DNA of 64,000 nt from Gorsachius magnificus (taxonomy: Eukaryota; Chordata; Aves; Pelecaniformes; Ardeidae): assembly GCA_034008185.1 (NCBI GenBank), contig CM067082.1, positions 5,378,984 to 5,442,983 of the forward strand. Direction: 5' to 3'. The translations under genes and the position numbers were made by a program. The notes beneath the pieces are model-generated. The model was not told where the DNA came from. It made no database searches and saw nothing but the letters and a program-made list of their open reading frames with translations. Of this stretch, positions 36,401 through 46,584 are shown one piece after another. Numbering within the stretch: the stretch's first letter is position 1; the number at the start of each line of letters is the position of its first letter.

Positions 36401-37103
36401 CCTATCAAAACTGACAGATGTTGCTTAGTCCCATTATCTCTCATCTCTCACTCTTATGTGAAAGAAGCTCATGTGTTTCTGGCTCTGTCACTTCATAGCA
36501 CGGTGACTCAATTCAACTCACTAGAACAGCAGGAAAAAGAAAACAGAAAAAAATAAATAGTAGTTTCTCTTTTTGAGGCGGGGGGATCCGGTTGGGAGGC
36601 TGAATCAGTATGCCTTGTAATGGGGTGGTGAGTGCTGGGGCATAGGAGCAGCTGGCCCCTGCGGTGAGGAGCCAGGGGTGGGCAGAGGAGGAAGGCAGGA
36701 GGGAGCCCAGCCTCTCCTCCTCCCTGTGGAGGCGATGAGCTCTTAATTTAGCTTACCGTCATATGAAACACAGGAACAAGTCTGGGGAAGGCCATGAGGA
36801 ACAGGGATGGTGGGTGAAGAACAGCTCAGTTATGAGGGAGGAGACCTGCATGAACAGCCAGTCTTCATGTGGAGGCAAATGTCATAAGAAGGGGCTGTCA
36901 AAAGCTGTTCTGATGCCATTCAAAGGGTTTGGCCCATCCCTACTCTAACTCTTTAAACTTATGTTGGTATCTGCTTTTTGTAGCTTTAGTTCATGTGGTG
37001 CCAGGATATTTTTTTTCTTTTTATTGATTTGTTATTTTTGAATATGCATGACTTGGAAAAAGAAGGATGCTCCCTGACTTGGGAGGTGGTTGCATGCACA
37101 TTG
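30473..37103. other. Mostly unique block with exon-like relics and a CNE-like stretch
   Basis: It contains the exon-like pair at 31282-31873 and a well-mixed, repeat-free stretch at about 34790-35330 that resembles a conserved non-coding element. A 36-nt homopurine run lies at 35497-35532. A locally GC-rich stretch at 36575-36735 matches no repeat I know. No recognised dispersed repeat is present. Confidence 0.5.
31282..31873 (+). pseudogene. Exon-like pair with one in-frame stop; unrecognised
   Basis: An open stretch ending at 31390 (…SPGTTFYSDPVI) is followed directly by GTAAGT. After 273 nt, TACAGCAATACAG precedes a second stretch at 31664-31873 that keeps the phase and ends directly before GTGAGT. 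The second stretch reads CELPLGRSFKLKYTRDD, then PYAFPDVLKSRGSYMKGFSE, a single TGA (31780-31782), then DNKEAGDASAGSNIF and a serine-rich end. The residue mix looks like globular protein, and two strong donors are present. The in-frame stop means it would be a pseudogene or a chance structure. The 5' acceptor (ACTCAG at 31277-31281) has a poor pyrimidine tract. No family is recognised. Confidence 0.22.
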
Positions 37104-37358
37104 GGGAGATTCCAATTGGATGTGAGAGGGAAATTCACAATGAGAACAGTCAACCATTAGGATAACCTCCCCAGGAAAGTGATTGACTCCGCCACATTGG
37201 ACACTTTTAAGACTCAGCTGGACAGGGTGCTGGGCCATCTTGTCTAGACTGTGCTCTTACCTAGAAAGGTTGGAGCAGATGATCCTTGAGGTCCCTTCCA
37301 ATCTGGGATTCTATGAGTCTATTGGAATATTCTGTATTCTGTTCTATGATTCTATATG
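37104..37358 (+). mobile_element. CR1 3' fragment of a distinct, older lineage
   Basis: The segments ATTCCAATTGGATGTGAGAG, GACTCAGCTGGACAGGGTGC, TGGGCCATCTTGTCTAGACT, GGTTGGAGCAGATGATCCTT and GAGGTCCCTTCCAATCTGGG are CR1 3' UTR. The combination differs from the other copies in this window. The tail is degenerate but still shows TTCTATGATTCTAT at about 37342-37356. Divergence and small indels indicate an old copy. Confidence 0.85.
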
Positions 37359-40209
37359 GAATGGAGGAATTCTGAGTTCTTGACCTTGTGATGTGTATAT
37401 ATACACAGTTTCTTAATGAAAGTGAAACTTTGTAAACATCAGTGATGGATTTAATATATTGGGAGAACTGGAAGTTCCTGGGATTTTGATGGTAGCATGA
37501 AGATTTCTTTCAAAAGAAAGAATTTAGGATGTTTTTTGTTTATTTCTTTAACTGTTAGACTACAGAAGGAATGAGCAGAGAATGTGACAAAAAAATATGT
37601 AAACTCATAATCCATGGTCTTAACTGCAAATTAATAAGTTACTTGTTTATATCTTTCATAGCCTGTAGAAGTAGTCATGGTGTTTGTGGGGAAAAAAAAA
37701 AGTTCTAGGTCGCAGACTGACTGATAAAATAGTATTTAAATCGATTGTTGAGATCTTGTGTGAAAATGCATATGATTTTGCTGGTTTAGCTGCTAGGGTA
37801 TTTTGGAAATCCTGATGTATACTCTGGTTTTCCTCAACTTCCCTAGCTAATCTTGATGCTTTTTATACTTGCTAGTCCTGTGAAATCCCTGTTCTCTGTG
37901 CTGTATTCTCTCTTGCTTTCTTAGACTATTTAATTCTTATTTGGGCTTAGACCAGCTTTAATTACTTTAATGGTGGTGTCTTTGTTGCAATTGTACTATC
38001 AGTGTAATGTGTTTTTCTTTTTTTTAGTTCCTTTTTTTATAGTTTGCTGTTCAGATATTTTTTTTTTTTTTTTTTTTAAGCCAAGGCAGCTTTTTGGAGC
38101 CTAAGGGGCTAATTTCCTACTGTTTGTGCATTGGCATGAAGATTGTAAATTTTGGTATCTTTGACATTCAATTTTTAAATTTTTAAAATTCAACACAGAT
38201 CAGTTACTAAACTACTTTGTTTTCATTAAATTCTCCCCTGGATCTCTTCCATGTGCAGAGAAGGTTAAAAATAATTGCAAAGTAGACATGCCGGCCTTTA
38301 TTGACATAGATTCAATGAACATGCAGCAATTGACAGTTGCCTTTTACTCGTTTTTTATTTTCACTTTAAACACATAGTTTCTGTGAGAGAGTGGAAATGT
38401 CAAAGCTCTATCTGTAGTGAAGACAAAAATACTTGCCTGTAATTACTGTTCTCTGAAAATGTTTTTTGTGAGAGAGGTTTTATCTGTTCTCCTTCCTGCT
38501 GTATCTGAGATTTGTATATTCGTTTCTTGATTTGTTTGTTAACCAAGGGAAAATTTTATCTTCTTACTCTCTTCTGTTTTGAGATCTATCGTGTGATTAC
38601 CTTTAATTTGAAACTTTGCAAATTCTTCAAAATACGGAAATGTGACCGAGTTCTGACCTTATATACCTATGCTGCATTTTGTAGCAATGGCCTTAGCACA
38701 TTTGATGGCTCTGCAAGCCCTTTTATTTGCAGTCTGTCATCACAAAATGTATTTGGCTCCTGGTTACTATATAAAAGGATTAACGATTCCTGACACAGCT
38801 GAAGTTTCGGTTTAGGAATCTCAGTTTAAATCTCCTCACAACAACTGAAATATCAAGGGTTGTTATTAGAGAAAGATTGAGTCACTTTGAGAGATGTGTG
38901 GAGACCAGTGCAAAACTGTGCGTACGTTGGAGAATCTCATCATTTCAACTGCAGCTTTTCTGGCTGGTACAGAGCAGTATCTGGAGAGTTCAGTTTATCT
39001 ACTTGAGCTAATCCATGGCTTCAGCTTATTGTATATACAGAGCCTATGCTGTAGATCCCGGTCAAATTAAAATGAAGCACTAGGTCTTAGCGTTTCACTC
39101 TGAAGCAGTAGTTGTTTGATGGTAGCAATGTCGAGAATGCTTTTGCAAATAAAGCTGCGGGCGGTGGCTAACATTTTAATTCTCCTGTCCTTTAAATTTG
39201 CTCAGCTCGGGAGTCTTGTTGATGGTAACGCTGTCTTCATAATACAAAGCTAGGATGACTTGTGATTCTTATCCTATTTTTTTAAGTGCATGTATTTTAT
39301 GTGTAACTAGTGACTTGTTACTAGTGCATAAGTGTAACCACTCACATTTATTGTCTGTTTAAAGCCTTCACGAATCTCTGAAAGAGTCTTAAGACACATT
39401 TTTGCTGTGATTTCCTGCTTGTGGTTGTGTGCCATTCAAGATTTGTAAGGAATTAAGTGCTATAGGTAGCCTTGTCTCCCTGCATCTCTTTCTATATAGC
39501 ATTTCAGCCTTTGGGATCCAGTACAATTTAAGTTAACAAAATCCTAAATTGGGACACTTAAGGGTAAACCATTTCTAGAAATGAACTTTGTTGTTCTTGC
39601 TGTCAATTAAATGGCTAGGACTTAGTGTAAAGTCCTCCTCTTTGTTCAAGATTCTGACTTATATGCTGTTGACATGCCAGAAATGTAAATAAGATGAGAT
39701 AAAAGGTACTGTTACTGCCCCCATACGTAATCTGTTTGCTGCATAAATACACTTGCAGGCTTGTTGCATACAGGGGTCTAAGTAGCTACACAGAAACATA
39801 TATTTGCTTTGTTAATTCACAGAATTTTTCTGTGGTATGTTCAACCTAAACATAGCTAAATAAGCCAAGACTTCATCAGGGAAAACCATGTTTTTGCCAA
39901 ATTACATTACAGTAGGCCAAAAAAATTCCTTCCAAAACATTCCTCTGAAGGGAATATGTCAACCAGCACATGCGACTTCTGAAATACTCAGTCTGTTCCT
40001 AGGGAGTAAAAGTTGAAGACGAAAGAATAATTTTGCCTTTTCACCCAATAACCCTCAGTCTGGGAACTGTACAATGAATAATCCAAATTGACTTTTAAAA
40101 ACATGGAAGGAGAATGTAGGTATGATGGAGGGGAGCCAAAGCCTATGAAGATGTCTAATTTGAACATGATGCATTGCATCTAAGAACAAAGTGAAATACG
40201 AACTAGAAA
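37359..40209. other. A+T-rich non-coding block
   Basis: It includes a run of 20 T at 38058-38077. No recognised repeats or genes. Confidence 0.55.
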
Positions 40210-40405
40210 CATAGAATCATAGAATCGTTTAGGTTGGAAAAGACCTTTCAGATCATCAAGTCCAACCATTAACCTAACACTGCCACCTCACCACTAAACC
40301 ATGTCCCCAAGAACCACGTCTACCTGTCTTTTAAATCCCTCCAGGGATGGGGACTCAACCACTTCCCTGGGAAGCCCATTCCAATGCTTGACAACATGCC
40401 TATGT
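40210..40405 (-). mobile_element. CR1 3' fragment
   Basis: Starts with CATAGAATCATAGAATCGTT and TAGGTTGGAAAAGACCTTTC, then antisense CR1 3' UTR: CCATTAACCTAACACTGCC, CACTAAACCATGTCCCCAAG and CCACTTCCCTGGG. It belongs to the same lineage as the large copy at 45543, which reads the complementary GTTTAGTGGTGGG and GTTAGGTTAATGG. Similarity ends abruptly around CCAATGCTTGACAACATGCC. Confidence 0.93.
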
Positions 40406-42799
40406 AAGCAGACAGTCTTTTTGGTAGCTCAGGTTTCTAACTAGTTCCCAGAAGAAAATGTTGCAAAATTCTCTTTTGGAACTGCTAGAGCTCCTCTGTC
40501 TGAAGGAACATATAATTATCAGTCTCTGTAACTGCATCGCCGACCAAGGTTCCACTGGCATTTTAAGAAAATAAATGAGCAAGTCTGTTTAACTGCAGAA
40601 GCAAATCCTATCCTCACCATTTTATCTGGTTCCTTCCCTGAACTCCTTCTCCCATGCCAGCTTTCCAACTCAGCTTTTGCTAATACGCTTTTCAGCACCT
40701 CCTTCATTTTTCTTGGCTTGCGTTGTCCTCCTAAGCTGACAGAGCTCAAGTCTCGCTGTTCCTGTTTTCTCTCTGGGTTTGTGGGATGACGTGGAACATC
40801 TCATCCCTTCCGGCTCCAGATTAGAAGTCCTGAAACACTCAAATCTGTATCTTCCTCTGAGGGCAGGATGAACTCCTGACTTTTCTCTTCTGGCCAACAT
40901 CATGTTTATAAGGCTGGAAGCTGACTTGGGAAGCTGAGGGTTTTTTGGTTTTTTGTTTTTTTTTTAAACCCCACAAACCTTGGAGAGCTTGATACCAGAG
41001 AATGGTATATACCTAGGTAAAAAGTTTGTTGTGACTTTTAAATTGTCCAACTGTACTGGTACGAGAAGACAGTTGTTTTCACTCTGTTGCTTACCTCTTG
41101 TGAATTTATGATGCTGTTTTTCTGAGAACACTGAAATGTTTCTTATCATCAGTGAGCAAATCATATCCCTGTGAGAAGCTTAATGTGCATATTACATATA
41201 GACAGACTGAGAAAAGATCATTACTTTGCCTCAGGCTACAAAATAAGACAGTAATATAATAAGACGCTCCGTCTGACAGTCTCCCGGTTTAACCAGTGAA
41301 TGACTCATTTATGATACTGGCTTAAAATGCAGTAGGAATGAATGAGGGTGAATAAATTCTTAGAAAATTATTGGTCAGAACAATGTCTCCTATTTAGGGT
41401 TTAATAACATGTGACTTTCACACCAGTTTTGAAATTAAACTAAAACTATGGGACTATATTTTGCTCCTGGCAATATCCCTGATTAATAAGCAAAGCAAAT
41501 GTTTTTCTACACTGAACTACTTCCAGTATCTTTATTTACACATCAGAGTAGTCCTTTTGCTTGTAATTTGGCTGTTTCACAAACCATTTTTTTTGTTACT
41601 TCCTTTAGTTGCCACTGGCTTGGCAGTGAGGTGGCATTAGGCATACGTCCTTCTGAACACGAAGACTTCCAAATATCCTCCTCAGCATCACAGCAATAGT
41701 TCTGTCCAAAGACCTTCCTCATCCTGGGATTGCAAGAAACCAGCTCGAGGAAAAGGTTTTATTTGTAATAACAGGTATAGCATCCACAAACCTACTCCCA
41801 GTCTATTCCAAGCCCAGTTCAGTATGAAGGCTCAGAGGAACTTCAGATGGGATTTCAAATTCCTAGTGTCCTCCTGATCCTGCAACCCACTGCTTTCCTT
41901 CTCCTTCCTCAAGTGTAGTTTGAGGAGGACTTTTAATTGACCTAAGGTGAGGGCTACTACGAGGTAGTATGTGTGCATTCCCCTCTGCCTGGCTGTGTAC
42001 TCCTGGGTTTTGGCAATAGTGTTTGTTTAGGTGCCGGGTAAGTCAAATTAAGGAGTTGATCTCTCTGAAAACACTTTTCTCTCCTCACTGCCAAGTCTTC
42101 CTCCAGATTATTTCCTCAATTACTCTGTGCACTTTTGCTACCTAATTTGTTCCAGCTTTGCCTCTTTCCAGACTTCCCTGCTCTGATTCAACACACCAGT
42201 CCAACAGAAGAGAAACCCAGTGAGAAACGCAGGTAGTTTTCTGTAGCATTAGTAATTTGAATGGCTGTTGGAAAGATTGCCTCGATTGCTTTGAGAATTG
42301 CAGACTCAGGTCCTCCGTTCCCAAAAAAAGAGAGGAAATAGTTTGCTAAGGAAGTGGAATATCCATCCCTATCCCAACTCTTCCATATGTGATCCTCATT
42401 AAAAATTGCGTCTTATGACCAATTCCTATGACTTCCCTCTGAGCTTCAGTGTACCAACCTTAAGACCTTCCATTGCTGGAGTACTTTATAATCCAAGGCT
42501 GGTTCTGTACATATGAAACCCCATCACAGAATACCCTTTGATCCGTATACCTATCCAGCTAGATATTTTAAAATACAAACCTTTTAAGAATTAACAGCTT
42601 AATCTTTAACTGCTCAATTCTAACCAGAATTTGCAAATTATCTGATGAAGTTTCATTTTTCTCCCGAGTTGTATGACTAAATGTGAGAAGGGAAAACAGA
42701 GTAATCATCAGTGAAAATAAACAAATAATGACTTAATAATCACAAATCTGAGAAAGCTGTATTAATTATTCATAGACGGTGATTTATCTTAAAACTTAC

Positions 42800-43044
42800 T
42801 GTTAGACTGGCAGCTGAAATAAAGGCAGATGTTTCTGCTTTGTCCCAGAGGGCTGGAAATACAGAATTAGAGTCAAATTTGATATCCACATAATGATCTG
42901 TGAGGGTGTGGAGGTCTGTATAGTTGTTATTTGTGTCTGACATGTTTTGAATGACAGATGGAAACACTTTCTTCAGTATTTGTACTGTTTCTTCTGTGTG
43001 TTGTGTGGAGGCTGCACTGCAACATCTCTCATTTAACACTCTTG
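42800..43044 (-). other. Candidate internal exon on the minus strand, unrecognised
   Basis: Read on the minus strand, CCAAAATATGCAG at the right is a possible acceptor. The next ~245 nt stay open and end at CTAACA directly before GTAAGT (complement of 42794-42799), an optimal donor. The peptide includes HTEETVQILKKVFPSVIQNM and DNNNYTD-like polar residues, then HYVDIKFDSNSVFPALWDKA, and looks like ordinary globular protein. A second acceptor (GTTGCAG) would start the exon at 43016 in the same frame. I do not recognise it. If real, it belongs to a gene on the strand opposite the other exon candidates. It may also be chance. Confidence 0.28.
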
Positions 43045-43434
43045 CTGCATATTTTGGAACAAATATTTACAGGAATAAAGACAAATGAAAAGTTCCATGT
43101 ATTAAAACTTTAATAGATATTTTTAATTTATGAAATCACTCGTAGTAGTTACATTTCACTTTTGAAGTGCTTTGCAAATGCCCTTAAGTACCACAAACCC
43201 GTAGTTTCAGAATACAAAATTTAGATTAAACGTGGAGGCAATAAAGCAAAGTGGAGTGAGAAGGAAGAAATAAATGACAAAAGCTTGAAGTTCCAGGTCT
43301 CAGAATATCTGGTTTTGTCTTCCACCTTTACTGAAAATTGTTTTGTTTTGGTTTTGTTGGAGTATTGTGAGTGAGCTGTGAAGGTTTTAAAGAAGTTGAA
43401 AAGCACTAAACAGTACAGTATGGAATCAGTACAG

Positions 43435-43595
43435 TGTGGCTGGACCAGACCTGTGTCATCATCTGGTTCAGACCCCACTCAGAGCAGGGCCAATCTTAAT
43501 ATTAAAAAGAAATGGCAAGTCAGGCCAGGAGCGAGGGGTATTGGTACGGTTTTGCAACTTCCCCAAGGTCAGCCCGTGAGTTAGGGGCAGATTTG
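43435..43595 (-). mobile_element. Possible very old CR1 3' piece
   Basis: CAGACCCCACTCAGAGCAGGGCCAA resembles the antisense CR1 3' UTR segment built around a CTGCTTTGAGCAGG-type motif. The following ~100 bp are too diverged to confirm. No tail is visible. Confidence 0.25.
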
Positions 43596-45499
43596 ACTAC
43601 GTGCTTCCATTCCAACTCTTGTCTTCTGGTTAACTTGCTTATAAATAGCTGTGAAGGCCTCTTCTGTACACTGTAATTTTCCTTAATTAATTACATTAAT
43701 TGTATTTAGAATTTAAGATGAGGTGAAGGATATAGGGTTGTGATGAGAAAAAGGAAAACAAGTTGTGAAAGTTAAATAGCTTTACTAGAATGGGAGCCCT
43801 GAGTCTGTTGCCTTTGTTAAGATGTCAACAAGATGCAAGATTAACACAGAAAACCTCGTTGGTAGGTAACAGTTTTCTTTGTCTCATCTTTTCTTTTAAA
43901 AGAATACGTATTTAAAATTTTGACCAGCAGCTTAGCTTCTCAGCACTTCTGTTCATCTGGTTAAAGTATACGATATCATCTTTGTTTGACATGTTGTATC
44001 ATGATCTTTCTAAAAAACCCCAACCAAACCCAAATCAGCATGTATGTCTATTTGGTGCTTATTCTACTGATCAGCACATTTATATGAAAATAATCCAGAT
44101 TTACTTGAGCACATTGGGAAACGTTGTGATATTTACCAGTGACATGTTTGTATTTTTTTTCTTGTCCTTGAATTTTGGGATATGGACTATTACGAATAGA
44201 GTATATTAATATACATATAAATAAATCATGCAATGCAGCAGAAGAAGGGAGCCAGTCTAGCTTGGCTCTCTCTCATCATAAAATTGTCTTGTTGTCTTTT
44301 ACTGATGGTGTACAGAATTGCAACAGGCACTTAAGGATGTGCAGGCAACTCTACCGAAAAGTGATGCTGTGTGCCTACCTCTGACTGTGCAAGTGTGGCC
44401 TTTGCAGACTTAGGTTTGGAGTATGGTTTCTATTTTTTCAATGAGGCTTGTGTCTGGTGTTATTGGACACAGAGACCTATATGCCTTAGCTGTTTCTCCT
44501 GTGGAAGTAGTAAAACCAGAACAGTTGGCTTTAAAGAACATCGCAAGAAAGATGCTCACCATTCATTTCTTCTGTTCAGCCAAGAACCTGACCCTGTTGG
44601 GGTTAAAACATCTAGAATTATCTGTCGTTATTAAAGAAAGTTATGTACACTATTGTGCTCTGCTCCAGTTTTGACAGTACTAACTCCTAGGATTCCTAAC
44701 TTTTATCTGGGCTGTGACAAAATGTAATAACTTCTTAATGTATTTTAGTTCACAGTTTTCCTGGGCACTCTGAGAATGTTTCCTATCAGTATCTCCATCT
44801 CAAGAGTTTTTAATGTGTTTTTTTCTAACATTTTCTTTAGAGAGTCAGTTCTTTTCTGGAAGCTTGTTGCCAAGCGAACTTCATTATGCTATTATTATTT
44901 AGTGGCTTTTTTTCCACTAAAGAACACCAGAACTTCTAAGAACTTAATTTTGGGAGAGTGGTTGACCTTCCATGGTATTGAAAACCCACACATTTTCTTT
45001 AGGAAGATGGTTATATTTTATCTGTAGGACATCAGCCTGGAAAGACTGAGAGAACTGCTTGAAAATAACTTCTTCCATCTACTTTTCTATACTGATGCCT
45101 AAAATAAAATTACCAATGCCTCTTTGTATGGCTTAGTAACAGAACCTATGCTAGAACATCCTATCACCTGAATATTTAATACAATCATTTCAAGAGAAAA
45201 AACACACATGAAATTTTAACAGCCTCAGGTTTTGTCAAAACAGGTGAATTTTAAAATTTTAATTTTCTGTTGAAAACAGTAATTCATTTCCTTCAGCATT
45301 AGCAGTATTTGGATCACTGACTTAAACACACTGCTGACTATTCTGAACCAACGAACACTCAACCTCTCAGCTGTTAGCTAGACTCAAGTGCATGAAGATG
45401 TAGGAAGAGGGCTTTTGGCTCCCCTGTATGTATATTCTTTTACATTTTTCTGCAGAAATATTTTTGGAATTATTTATGCCTGCTACGTCCAGGAGCATA

Positions 45500-45541
45500 C
45501 TTCACTGGGTAAAAAAAACTCTTCACTGGGTAAAAAAAAAG
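45500..45541. repeat. 21-bp tandem duplication at the CR1 5' boundary
   Basis: CTTCACTGGGTAAAAAAAAC plus T is repeated twice with only terminal differences, ending exactly where recognisable CR1 sequence begins. Confidence 0.9.
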
Positions 45542-45542
45542 G

Positions 45543-46584
45543 CTGGATGGCTGGGCCCAAAGAGTTGTGGTGAATGGAGTTAAATCCACTTGGAGGCCAG
45601 TCACAAGTGGTGCTCCCCAGGACAGTTTTGGGGCCAGTTCTGTTTAGTATCTTTATCGATTATCTGGGTGAGGGGATTGAGTGCACCCTCAGTAAGTTTG
45701 AAGATGACACCAAATTGGGCCAGAGTGTTGATCTGCTTGAGGGTAGGATGGCTCTGCAGAGGGACCTGGACAGGGTGGATCAATGGGCCAAGGCCAATTG
45801 CATGAGGTTCAACAAGGCCAAGTGTCGAGTCCTGCACTTGGGTCACAACAACCCCATGCAAAGCTACAGGCTTGGGGGAGAGTGGCTGGAAAGCTGCCCA
45901 GTGGAAAAGGACCTGGGGGTGTTGGTGAACAGCTGGCTGAATATGAGCCAGCAGTGTGCCCAGGTGGCCAAGGCGGCCAACAGCATCCTGGCTTGTATCA
46001 GGAATAGTGTGACCAGCAGGAGCAGGGAAGTCATCCTTCCTCTGTACTCAGCATTGGTGAGGCTGCAACTTGAATACTGTGTTAAGTTTTGGGCCCCTCA
46101 CTACAAGAATGACATTGAGGCACTGAAGTGTGTGTCCAGAGAAGTGCAACAAAGCTGGTGAGGGGTCTGGAACACAAGTCTGATGAGGAGCAGCTGAGGG
46201 AACTGGGGTTGTTTAGCCTGGAGAAGACGAGGCTGAGGGGAGACCTTATCACCCTCTACAACTGCCTGAAAGGAGGCTGTAGTGAGGTGGGTGTTGGTCT
46301 CTTCTCACAGGTAATGGGCGATAGGACAAGGGGGCATGGCCTCAAGTTGCACTAGGGGAGGTTTTGATTGGACATTAGGAGAAATTCCTCTCCAGAAAGG
46401 GTTGTCAACCACTGGAACAGGCTGCCCAGGGAAGTGGTGGAGTCCCCATCCCTGGGGGTATTTAAAAGCCGGGCAGACGAGGTGCTTAGGAACATGGTTT
46501 AGTGGTGGGGTGGCAGGGTTAGGTTAATGGTTGGACTTGGAGATTTTAAAGGTCTTTTCCAACCTAAACACTTCTATGATTCTA
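45543..46584 (+). mobile_element. Longest CR1 copy in the window (~1.04 kb), 5'-truncated
   Basis: It begins within ORF2 upstream of the catalytic RT motif (GGCTGGATGGCTGGGCCCAA) and runs through the rest of ORF2 and the 3' UTR, ending with GGTCTTTTCCAACCTAAACA and TTCTATGATTCT. It is closely consensus-like across its length and shares its lineage with the 40210 copy. The flanking 21-bp tandem duplication sits at its 5' edge. Confidence 0.96.
45574..46503 (+). pseudogene. CR1 reverse transcriptase, C-terminal half, frameshifted
   Basis: Carries the RT block around [11 protein letters not shown] and the catalytic box, which reads FEDDTKL here; CR1 normally has FADD, so both aspartates are kept but alanine is replaced by glutamate. 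Then follow [26 protein letters not shown] and EKDLGVLVN, then [15 protein letters not shown] and the [14 protein letters not shown] block. Near 46130 an extra base shifts the frame; the product continues in the next frame as [15 protein letters not shown] and [20 protein letters not shown] at 46353-46355 and a TGA shortly after interrupt it. Beyond them, [16 protein letters not shown] still reads to the natural stop near 46501. Endonuclease, ORF1 and promoter are absent, so it cannot transpose. Confidence 0.9.

Larger units (their letters stand above)
40406..45499. other. Mostly unique block
   Basis: It contains a minus-strand exon-like item (42800-43044) and a possible old CR1 piece near 43435-43595. 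A T-rich stretch lies at 40940-40968. Minus-strand frames at 40519-40903 are short and have no splice context that convinces me. Confidence 0.5.
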
